Shown here: positions 6,912 through 13,597 of the stretch, one piece after another
Position numbering within the stretch: position 1 is the stretch's first letter
Layout: the number at the start of each line of letters is the position of its first letter
Source: Thermanaeromonas sp.
GTDB taxonomy: Bacteria > Bacillota > DSM-521 > Neomoorellales > Neomoorellaceae
NCBI RefSeq assembly: GCF_021890735.1
Contig: NZ_JAKKUR010000015.1
Span: 1 to 35,040, forward strand
Reading direction: 5' to 3'
DNA length: 35,040 bases
The notes under the pieces: generated by a model
The model's input: only the letters and a program-made list of their open reading frames with translations
What the model was told of the DNA's origin: nothing
Databases searched by the model: none
Program-made: the position numbers and the translations under genes

Positions 6912-7716
6912 ATTGTCGCGTTTCGCAGGTAAAAGTGTACTCCTCCAAGGTGCGGATGCGGGGACTATCTCCACATACGGGGCAAGCCGGGTTACGCTCT
7001 GCCCTTACTTCTCTAAACCGCATCTCCAGCCCGTTATAAATAAGCAGGCGGCCCACCAAAACCTCCCCCACTCCTAAAAGGAGCTTAAGAACTTCCGTAG
7101 CCTGTATGGCCCCTATAACACCGGGGACGGCACCTAAAATACCCGCTTCCTGGCAGGTGGGTACTGCTCCCGGAGGTGGCGGCTCAGGGAAAATACAGCG
7201 GTAACACGGGCCCTCCTTAGGTTTTATGGTCATAACCAATCCGTCCCATTGTAGCACGCCTGCCTCCACCAGGGGTTTACCGACCATTACACAGGCATCA
7301 TTTAAAAGATAGCGGGTGGGGAAATTATCAACCCCGTCTACAATAACTTCGTAGCCTTGAATAACGTCCAATATATTATCTTTGCTTAACCGTAGTTGGT
7401 GTACGTTCACGGTTATATGGGGATTCAAAGCAAGTAAAGTCTGCCTGGCCGACTCTGCCTTAGGCAGTCCTACCCGTTCGGTATTGTGAAGTATCTGCCG
7501 CTGCAGGTTGGACAATTCCACCGCATCTCCATCCACAATACCTATAGTGCCTACACCGGCTGCTGCAAGATAATAAGCCACCGGTGACCCCAGCCCTCCT
7601 GCTCCCACCACCAAAACCTTGCTTTGCTTGAGCTTCTTCTGGCCTTTTCCGCCTACATTAGGTAAAATGATCTGCCGGCTGTAGCGTTCGATTTCCGTTA
7701 TGGACAGTTCTACCAA
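6910..7716 (-). CDS. MoeB/ThiF/HesA-family adenylyltransferase (E1-like; TtuC candidate)
   Basis: Activates the C-terminal glycine of a ubiquitin-fold sulfur carrier with ATP. Seen in 268 residues: nucleotide-binding GAGGLG at 38-43, the ELSNLQRQ segment (68-74), DGVDNFPTRYLLND (127-140), catalytic-type C188 in VPTCQEAG, and the zinc ligands C171/C174 and C245/C248. All hallmarks are intact and the length suits MoeB/TtuC. In Thermus one such enzyme (TtuC) serves thiolation, molybdopterin and thiamine pathways; the nearby ttuB makes that role likely here, but the pathway cannot be fixed from sequence. It is the last gene of the row queT-ubiE-ubiD-ubiA, 31 bases after ubiA. Confidence 0.85.
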   Translation of the reverse strand: MVELSITEIERYSRQIILPNVGGKGQKKLKQSKVLVVGAGGLGSPVAYYLAAAGVGTIGIVDGDAVELSNLQRQILHNTERVGLPKAESARQTLLALNPHITVNVHQLRLSKDNILDVIQGYEVIVDGVDNFPTRYLLNDACVMVGKPLVEAGVLQWDGLVMTIKPKEGPCYRCIFPEPPPPGAVPTCQEAGILGAVPGVIGAIQATEVLKLLLGVGEVLVGRLLIYNGLEMRFREVRAERNPACPVCGDSPRIRTLEEYTFTCETRQ

Positions 7717-7747
7717 AGGTCTTTTCCTCCCCTCTAAGTACTTTCCT

Positions 7748-8623
7748 CTAAAACCTTAAGGCCAGATCCACTACCGTAAAAATAAACATGAGCACGCTTA
7801 GATACCCGTTCATCTGCAAAAAAGCCACGTTTAGCTTGGACAGGTCTTCAGGTGAAACCAACCTGTGCTCGCGGATTAAAATCAGGGCCGCTATAACCAC
7901 ACCTATAAAATAGAAAATACCTAGTTGCAAGACGAAGCCCACCCCGGCCAGAAAAACCAGAGAGACCGCATGAACAATTTTCGCTATGAGCAATCCCTTA
8001 TCTTTACCAAACCTGGCCGGTATAGAATGTATCCCGTATTTCCGGTCGAAATCGTAATCCTGGCAGGCATAGATAATATCGAAACCTGCCACCCACAGGC
8101 CCATTCCTATTCCCAATATCCACGCCGGAAGGTCGAGACTGGCTTTTACCCCTACCCAGGCACCCATGGGCGCAAGAGAATCAGCAAAGCCAAGTACGAA
8201 ATGGCAAGCCCATGTCCAGCGCTTGGTGTAAGAATAAATTACTAATACAAAAACAGCCACCGGCAAAAGCTTCACACATAGCTCATTTAGCTGCCATGCG
8301 GAAATAAACAATAGGGCGAACGAAAGAATAGTATAGACCCACACTTCGGCAATGGAAATCAGTCCCCGAGGGATGGCCCGGTTGGCCGTTCTCGGGTTCA
8401 AGGCGTCGATATGCCTGTCTATCAGGCGGTTCAAAGACATAGCCGCAGTTCTGGCACCGGCCATGGCCAAGGTGATCCACAACAAATGGTGAAAACTGGG
8501 TACCCCACCTGCTGCTAGCCAAGCGCCCAAGTAAGCAAAGGGAAGTGCAAAGATAGTATGTTCAAATTTAATCATCTCCAAAAAGATACCCAGCTTCCTT
8601 AAGAAGGCTGGGGGGTAAGCCAT
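7748..8623 (-). CDS. UbiA-family prenyltransferase (4-hydroxybenzoate/MqnP-like)
   Basis: Integral membrane enzyme that attaches a polyprenyl chain to an aromatic ring, here most likely in menaquinone synthesis. The 291 residues carry the two Mg-diphosphate motifs of the family, NRLIDRHIDALNPRT (from N65) and DYDFDRKYGIHS (about residue 190), among about eight hydrophobic helices. The chosen start (ATG 8623) has a GAGGTG ribosome-binding site and overlaps the ubiD end by 56 bases; a later ATG at 8575 has no proper site. Its UbiD and UbiE neighbours fit the futalosine route (mqnP, mqnL, menG), though mqnA-D are not in the window. Confidence 0.85.
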   Translation of the reverse strand: MAYPPAFLRKLGIFLEMIKFEHTIFALPFAYLGAWLAAGGVPSFHHLLWITLAMAGARTAAMSLNRLIDRHIDALNPRTANRAIPRGLISIAEVWVYTILSFALLFISAWQLNELCVKLLPVAVFVLVIYSYTKRWTWACHFVLGFADSLAPMGAWVGVKASLDLPAWILGIGMGLWVAGFDIIYACQDYDFDRKYGIHSIPARFGKDKGLLIAKIVHAVSLVFLAGVGFVLQLGIFYFIGVVIAALILIREHRLVSPEDLSKLNVAFLQMNGYLSVLMFIFTVVDLALRF

Positions 8624-10043
8624 ACTCTTCCCACCTCTTCATTACCAGACGGCTCATTTCCGGGCTTGTTTGCACTTCTTGCGGCCAGGGGCGGGGGTGA
8701 CCTTCCTCCGGGAGCTTGCGCGTGGCATCTATCCCCATTTTACTACCGTATCCCACCTGAGGGGAAGCGTGATCTAATACATCCAGGGGACCCTCCACTA
8801 TAAAGGTATCCCGGCGGGGATCCACATTCCCCAGCACCCGCCAGAGTACCTCGCTGGTATCATGCACATTGACGTCGGCATCCACTACAATCAAAAACTT
8901 AGTGAACATCATTTGCCCCATTCCCCAGAGAGCATACATTACTTTGCGCGCCTGGCCGGGATAACTTTTCTCTATGGATACGATAGCACAATTATGGAAA
9001 ACCCCTTCTACCGGGAAATGAATATCCCTTACTTCGGGCAGTTGTAGCTGGATGAGAGGCAGGAAAAGACGTTCGGTTAATTTACCCAGAAAAGCGTCCT
9101 CCATGGGCGGCTTTCCTACTACTGTAGCCGGGTATATAGCATCACGGCGCCGGGTAATACACGTAAGGTGGAAGACCGGGTAATAGTCCTCAGGGGAATA
9201 ATAACCCGTATGATCTCCAAAGGGCCCTTCCAGCCGCCTTTCTTCTATATCCACATATCCCTCTAGAATGATCTCCGCTTGAGCGGGAACTTCCAAATTA
9301 ACCGTCAGCGCAGGTACTAACTCCACAGGCTCCCTCCTTAAAAAGCCGGCCAAGATCATCTCATCTATCCCACGCGGAAGGGGTGCCGTGGCCGCATAGA
9401 TAAGGGCTGGATCTCCCCCCAGGGCTACTGCCACTTCAAGACGCCTGTTGGCTCGGCGGAAATGTTCCGCCGCATCCTTGTGGAGGTGCCAATGCATACC
9501 CGTGGTTTTTTCATCAAAAACCTGCATCCTGTACATCCCCACATTCCTTTGTCCCGTTACGGGATCCCGGGTAAAAACCAAAGGGAGGGTTATGAAGGGA
9601 CCCCCGTCGCCCGGCCACAGCTTAAGCACCGGGAGCTCTTTTAAAGACGGCGGCTCCACTATAACCTCCTGACAGGGTGCCTTTTTAACCACTCGGGGAA
9701 AATACTTTTGGAGTTCTAAAAGCCTCGGGAGGCTTTGGAGTTTGGCTTGCCAGCTCGATATATCGGGAAATTTTAGCAGCTCGCCCAGACGCCGTGCCGG
9801 CTCATCAAGGTCCGTAATTTCAAAAGCAGTTTTGAGCAATTCTTCACTGCCGAAAAGATTGGTAACCACGGGCATGGAATAACCCTTAACGTTCTCAAAT
9901 AAGAGGGCCGGCCCTCCGGCTTTCACCACCCGTTCGGTTATAGCGGCGATTTCCAAAACCGGATCCACCTGAACCCGTATCCGGTGAAGGAGACCTTTTT
10001 TTTCTAAGGCTAAAATATATTCCCGTAGATTTTGGTAAGCCAA
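8568..10043 (-). CDS. UbiD-family prenylated-FMN-dependent decarboxylase (MqnL candidate)
   Basis: Removes the ring carboxylate from a prenylated (naphthoic or benzoic) quinone precursor using prenyl-FMN. The 491 residues match the usual UbiD length. Seen: N-terminal LREYILALEKKGLLHRI, the RNVGMYRMQ segment containing a conserved cofactor-site Arg, the EGPFGDHTGYYSPEDYYP segment with conserved acidic residues, and the C-terminal IDATRKLPEEG. The maturation partner UbiX, which makes prenyl-FMN, is not in this window. Position between ubiE and ubiA supports a role in menaquinone rather than degradation of aromatics. Confidence 0.88.
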   Translation of the reverse strand: MAYQNLREYILALEKKGLLHRIRVQVDPVLEIAAITERVVKAGGPALLFENVKGYSMPVVTNLFGSEELLKTAFEITDLDEPARRLGELLKFPDISSWQAKLQSLPRLLELQKYFPRVVKKAPCQEVIVEPPSLKELPVLKLWPGDGGPFITLPLVFTRDPVTGQRNVGMYRMQVFDEKTTGMHWHLHKDAAEHFRRANRRLEVAVALGGDPALIYAATAPLPRGIDEMILAGFLRREPVELVPALTVNLEVPAQAEIILEGYVDIEERRLEGPFGDHTGYYSPEDYYPVFHLTCITRRRDAIYPATVVGKPPMEDAFLGKLTERLFLPLIQLQLPEVRDIHFPVEGVFHNCAIVSIEKSYPGQARKVMYALWGMGQMMFTKFLIVVDADVNVHDTSEVLWRVLGNVDPRRDTFIVEGPLDVLDHASPQVGYGSKMGIDATRKLPEEGHPRPWPQEVQTSPEMSRLVMKRWEEYGLPPSLLKEAGYLFGDD

Positions 10044-10072
10044 AGCGAGATCACCACTTTTTCCTTATGCTT

Positions 10073-10783
10073 TTAATCCCCTTTGATGCCCACATGAATG
10101 GCTACAATACCGCCGCTAAGCTCACGGAAAAAAGCTTCCTTCAAACCTATTTTAGTAAAAAGTTTGACAAGCTCCTTTTGATGGGGGAAATTTTTAAGGG
10201 AACGCGGCAGGTAACTATAAGGATCTTTGTCTCCTACCGCTAGACGCCCGATCAAGGGGACCAAGTAATTGAAGTAAAGATAATAAAGCTGTTTAAAAAG
10301 GAAACCCGAGGGCTTGGCCAGCTCTAAAGAGATCACCCGCCCTCCCGGCTTCACCACCCGCTGCATTTCCCACAAGGTTTTCTCTATATCCGGTACGTTT
10401 CGAAGGGCGAAGGCGATGGTGGCGCAATCAAAAGTGTTATCTTCAAAGGGTAGTGCTACAGCATTGCCTTGCACAAGCTCTATTATTCTACCGTAGGGAC
10501 TACGGGCCAGGTTAACCTTCGCCACTTCTAACATTTCCTGGCAGAAGTCGAGCCCCACCACTCGGCCATCAGGGTAAACGGCTTCCGCCAGCCCTAAAGT
10601 CAGCATCCCGGTGCCGCAACACACATCCAGGGCTAGATCCCCATTTTTTAGCTTCGCTTCTTCTACGGTTGCCCGGCGCCAGCGCTTGTCCAGGTTGAAG
10701 CTTAAAAGGGTATTCATAAGGTCGTAGCGGTGGGCAATTTTACCGAAAAGCCTTCTTACGTAAACTTCTTTTTCAGTAGCCAT
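10073..10783 (-). CDS. menG: Demethylmenaquinone methyltransferase (UbiE/MenG)
   Basis: SAM-dependent C-methyltransferase for the last step of menaquinone synthesis. Seen in 236 residues: the N-terminal FGKIAHRYDLMN signature of UbiE/COQ5, motif I LDVCCGTGMLTLGLA (about 52-66), GLDFCQEMLEVA, the family signature IAFALRNVPDI, and ELAKPSGFLFKQLYYLYFNY. Lies 20 bases from queT and 29 from ubiD on the same strand, so probably one transcript. Confidence 0.9.
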   Translation of the reverse strand: MATEKEVYVRRLFGKIAHRYDLMNTLLSFNLDKRWRRATVEEAKLKNGDLALDVCCGTGMLTLGLAEAVYPDGRVVGLDFCQEMLEVAKVNLARSPYGRIIELVQGNAVALPFEDNTFDCATIAFALRNVPDIEKTLWEMQRVVKPGGRVISLELAKPSGFLFKQLYYLYFNYLVPLIGRLAVGDKDPYSYLPRSLKNFPHQKELVKLFTKIGLKEAFFRELSGGIVAIHVGIKGD

Positions 10784-10803
10784 CTCAGCGACCTACCAGT
10801 CTT

Positions 10804-11265
10804 CTAGTAATGTATCTTTAACTTCCGCAATTGGCGTATCAAGGGTACCCCTAAAATTAAGACGGCTACGGCCTCCCCCGCGGCGACACTCAAGATGGAA
10901 AGTAATACATTAACCTTAAGTAAAAAAGAAAGATAGGTACCCACAATTAAACCGTTAAGCACTATGGGAGGTAGGTAAGCCAGGGGAGAGTGACGCAACC
11001 TAAAAGTTAGCCAGGTAGCCACTAAGGTGGTAAGGCTACCCAGGAAAATATCGATAGGCCCCAGGCCACCGTATATGTTGCTAACCAAGCAGCCTATAAA
11101 TAAACCCCATATAGCTTCAGGAAAAAGCAGGGGCAAAAGAGTTAATGCTTCAGCCACCCGGATTTGGAATACCCCAAAGCTTATGGGAGCCAGAACAATG
11201 GTGACAACTGCATAGACGGCAGCGATTAGAGCGCCTCTTGCTATTTGAGGTGTGACTTTCCTCAC
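10804..11265 (-). CDS. queT: QueT-family ECF transporter substrate-binding subunit (queuosine precursor)
   Basis: A 153-residue membrane protein with five or six hydrophobic segments, starting MRKVTPQIARGALIAAVYAV and carrying FGVFQIRVAEALTLLPLL and GPIDIFLGSLTTLVA, as in the QueT (COG4708) family of ECF S-components. It would capture a queuosine precursor in the membrane and work with a shared EcfAAT module encoded elsewhere. GTG start at 11265 with an AGGAGG site eight bases upstream. It may head the transcript that continues into menG; the link is positional only. About 220 bases of leader separate it from the ferritin-like gene. Confidence 0.8.
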   Translation of the reverse strand: MRKVTPQIARGALIAAVYAVVTIVLAPISFGVFQIRVAEALTLLPLLFPEAIWGLFIGCLVSNIYGGLGPIDIFLGSLTTLVATWLTFRLRHSPLAYLPPIVLNGLIVGTYLSFLLKVNVLLSILSVAAGEAVAVLILGVPLIRQLRKLKIHY

Positions 11266-11393
11266 CTCCCGAACCTCCTTTCGCAGCTGATAATATTATT
11301 CTACAAGGATCATCCTTAACCTTCTTCAGTTTATCATAACTCCTTTCTTTGAATTTCAAGCCCGGTACAGCAATCGAACGCTTTAACAACAAA

Positions 11394-11415
11394 ACTCCCG
11401 GTTCATACCGGGAGT
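11394..11415 (-). terminator. Hairpin terminator between the ferritin-like gene and queT
   Basis: A perfect nine-base-pair stem (ACTCCCGGT with ACCGGGAGT) with an ATGA loop is followed on the minus strand by TTTGTTGTT. It should end the ferritin-like transcript; its place 128 bases ahead of queT would also allow an attenuator role. Confidence 0.6.
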
Positions 11416-11486
11416 AACCTGAAAGCTCCTGCAGAATGTAAATGTCGGGGATGGGTAAAGCACGCACCTTAGTCTCCACTTTAGCT

Positions 11487-11954
11487 TTAAATATTTTGGG
11501 ATACAGAGTAATATTTACGTTCACATTCCAGTTCATATAGTTTACTAAATTTTACCAGGTGAACCTCTTCATCATTGATTATTTCCTCCAAAATCTTATT
11601 TACCCGGTCATAGGGTGATATCCCGATAATATTTGAATACTCAACTCCCGCTTCTCTTTCACCTTTAATAGCTAACATAATCCCTTCGCAGTAATTTCTG
11701 AATGCTGGCGGGCTAACAGGTTGGGTTGCTTCCTTAGGTTTTACGCCAGTTAGACTTTCTAGCAATTCCGTAATAGCCTTAGCGTGATCCAATTCGTCCT
11801 TCCGAGCTTCGGCAAAAGACTCTACCCCTGCGTAGGTTTTCGATATATCACGTAATTGGCCATAAAATACGGCAGTGGCACGTTCATCAAGCAAAGCCTT
11901 TCTTAGTCCCTCTATTACTTTGTAAAATGTTTCCGCAAAGTAAGACGGTTCCAT
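11487..11954 (-). CDS. Ferritin-like (rubrerythrin-fold) domain protein
   Basis: A 155-residue helical protein with the repeated metal-binding pattern of a four-helix diiron fold: early Glu in LLDERATAVFYGQL, DELDHAKAI about 70 residues in, a Glu-rich KGEREAGVEYSNI helix, and NDEEVHLVKF near the C-terminus. The two ExxH-type motifs are the direct evidence. Such proteins act in iron handling or oxygen/peroxide protection, or occur in spore coats; the sequence does not decide. It stands alone with a hairpin terminator after it. Confidence 0.7.
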   Translation of the reverse strand: MEPSYFAETFYKVIEGLRKALLDERATAVFYGQLRDISKTYAGVESFAEARKDELDHAKAITELLESLTGVKPKEATQPVSPPAFRNYCEGIMLAIKGEREAGVEYSNIIGISPYDRVNKILEEIINDEEVHLVKFSKLYELECERKYYSVSQNI

Positions 11955-12013
11955 AAAAATTCCCCCCTAAAAAGTGTACCCTACACATACTTATTCCAAC
12001 AGGATCCTTGTGG

Positions 12014-12217
12014 TGCAGACGAAGCTTACTGCGTCGCTTTGAACGTTGGCTTGCCAAGTTCGAGCTGTCCCATATCCGGTTTCACGACCTGCGCCACACT
12101 TATGCCACCCTTTTGCTCTAGGGTTGCGAACACCCAAAGGTAGTATAGGAGCTTCTGGGCCATGTCCAGATCAGCGCAACTCTAGATGTTTACCTCTCAC
12201 GTGCTCCCGCAGCTTAA
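12014..12217 (+). pseudogene. Tyrosine recombinase (integrase) C-terminal remnant with two in-frame TAG codons
   Basis: The frame starting near LLRRFERWLAKFELSHI (from 12026) continues with RFHDLRHTYATLLL (HxxR box), then TAG, GCEHPKVV, TAG, ELLGHVQISATLDVY (His and Tyr boxes) and ends with TAA at 12215-12217. Two amber codons interrupt an otherwise well-kept domain, and the N-terminal two thirds are absent. It points toward tRNA-Leu 234 bases downstream. This is a decayed integration scar, independent of the one at tRNA-Thr because the sequences differ throughout. Confidence 0.75.
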
Positions 12218-12312
12218 GCAGGCACCAGCGGCCAACCTCAATGAGCTTTTATCCTAAAAAAATTTCCCTTCCCCAGGGATGGAGAAGGGAGCTGAACTAT
12301 AATGTAGTAATA

Positions 12313-12348
12313 AAATAACCGCTGGAGGAATACCTCCCGCGGTTATTT
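12313..12348. terminator. Strong inverted repeat, probable tRNA-Leu terminator
   Basis: AAATAACCGC pairs with GCGGTTATTT and, after one mismatch, GGAGG with CCTCC around AATA. On the minus strand it is followed by TATTAC after the T-rich end and lies about 100 bases past the tRNA-Leu 3' end; the stem is symmetrical enough to work in both directions. The stretch 12218-12312 holds nothing else recognisable. Confidence 0.55.
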
Positions 12349-12370
12349 CTTTCACCGGGGTATGGGAGGA

Positions 12371-12418
12371 GGTTGCAGTACGGTTGCAGTATTTTATTCA
12401 TTTTAGTCCGTTGCAATA
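12371..12418 (+). repeat. GGTTGCAGTA direct repeats beside the integrase scar
   Basis: GGTTGCAGTA occurs at 12371-12380 and 12382-12391, and a related GTTGCAATA at 12410-12418. They lie between the integrase remnant and tRNA-Leu and may be arm-type recombinase sites left from the attachment region (inference). Confidence 0.4.
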
Positions 12419-12450
12419 CGCTCCTCGATCCCCGGAACCCTTGATTTTTT

Positions 12451-12537
12451 TGGTGCGGCAGGGGGGATTTGAACCCCCACGGGCGTAGACCCACTAGATC
12501 CTGAATCTAGCGCGTCTGCCAGTTCCGCCACTGCCGC
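12451..12537 (-). tRNA. tRNA-Leu(CAG)
   Basis: Complete class II tRNA on the minus strand: acceptor GCGGCAG with CTGCCGC, anticodon stem CTAGA/TCTAG with loop TTCAGGA (anticodon CAG), a long variable arm, T-arm GGTTCAAATCC, discriminator A and an encoded CCA (12451-12453). The 3' end faces the integrase remnant. Confidence 0.95.
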
Positions 12538-12549
12538 ACGTCTGAGTAT

Positions 12550-12578
12550 AGTTTAGCACCTGGCATCTAAGGAGTCAA
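12550..12578 (-). promoter_or_regulatory. Promoter of tRNA-Leu
   Basis: On the minus strand TTGACT (12573-12578) and TAAACT (12550-12555) are 17 bases apart, 12 bases upstream of the tRNA 5' end. The rest of 12579-12771 shows no gene. Confidence 0.6.
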
Positions 12579-12771
12579 GGGGATTGCCGCCTGGCGCATC
12601 TCCAGTTTTCGCTGGCGAAGGCCAAGCCAGCTTATAGGCGAAGCAATTTAATCTGGTCAAAGAAGGTTCGACGGGCCTCAGCGGTGAAACTGGGGACCTT
12701 CAGGTCTCACACTTTCTTTGACTACCATGATAGAATAATCATAAAAACCCCGGGAGTTAGAACCAAGAGCT

Positions 12772-13446
12772 ATGAATATATGCAGACACCCTTACTCACC
12801 TTGGGTTTCAGTGGCTGTTCCGGCTTTGCTTTTCATTTTGTTAGGTATCTATTATCCGGAGCTCCACCTTTGGGATAAAACTATTGCCGGTCTTATAGGC
12901 AAGGCCAGCCTGGTGGAAGGAAAAAATCTCCCCTTAACCTTTATTTTTCTCAATTGGTGGGGAACAAAAAAGGGCATGTTTGCTACTTGTACCTTAGGAG
13001 TCGCATCCCTATTCTTATTTTACCGGCGCATCCGGGAAGGCCTGCTTTTGGCCGGGGGAATGCTCGGCGGATGGGTTTTCCTTGAGGTAACTAAAGCCCT
13101 TTTTCACCGAAGAAGACCGGAAGGGCTATATCTTTTTCCGGCCCCCGGGTACAGTTTCCCCAGCGGGCACGCCTTTGTAACCTTTCTTTTTACAACCTTT
13201 TTTATCTCGCTGTCCCTACCCTTAATATACCGGCAAGGACGCAATTCGGGTCATGGGTGGCTTAAGATTCTACTTTTTTCCTCCTACATAATTCTTACTG
13301 CACTTACCCTAGCTACGGGTTGGAGCAGAATTTACTTCGGTATGCACTATCCTACCGATGTGCTGGGCGGTTGGCTAGCTGGTGTCTTTTGGGCCGGTTT
13401 ATACAATAAGATACAGGCCTGGTATATACGCCACACACAACGTTAA
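12772..13446 (+). CDS. PAP2-family membrane phosphatase
   Basis: Hydrolyses a lipid or isoprenoid phosphate (undecaprenyl diphosphate, phosphatidic acid or similar) on the outer face of the membrane. The 224 residues show six hydrophobic segments and the full three-part phosphatase signature: KALFHRRRP, SFPSGHAF and SRIYFGMHYPTDVLGG. All catalytic residues are present. The start is uncertain because the ribosome-binding site before ATG 12772 is weak. One of few plus-strand genes; it has no operon partner, and 13447-13597 downstream is empty. Confidence 0.85.
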   Translation: MNICRHPYSPWVSVAVPALLFILLGIYYPELHLWDKTIAGLIGKASLVEGKNLPLTFIFLNWWGTKKGMFATCTLGVASLFLFYRRIREGLLLAGGMLGGWVFLEVTKALFHRRRPEGLYLFPAPGYSFPSGHAFVTFLFTTFFISLSLPLIYRQGRNSGHGWLKILLFSSYIILTALTLATGWSRIYFGMHYPTDVLGGWLAGVFWAGLYNKIQAWYIRHTQR

Positions 13447-13597
13447 GGCTAAGACTCGCTCCTGAATTACTCTTCCAATGCAAAACCGGTGGTCTTATAC
13501 TTCAATCCTACTTCAATACTTAAAGTTAGATAACGCTATCGGGCACTTCGGATGCTCACCGGCCGGCTAAACCTTTATACTTCGGCCATTCTGCCAG

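Noticed and set aside
11150-11536. 128-codon minus-strand frame between the ferritin-like gene and queT
   Set aside because: It runs through a terminator hairpin and overlaps both genes in other frames; no ribosome-binding site or family match.
12014-12217. TAG codons read as pyrrolysine in the integrase remnant
   Set aside because: The N-terminal two thirds of the recombinase are missing, so decay explains the stops; no pyrrolysine genes are seen in the window.
12298-12303. TATAAT box on the plus strand
   Set aside because: No -35 partner and it is followed at once by a terminator-like hairpin with no gene behind it.
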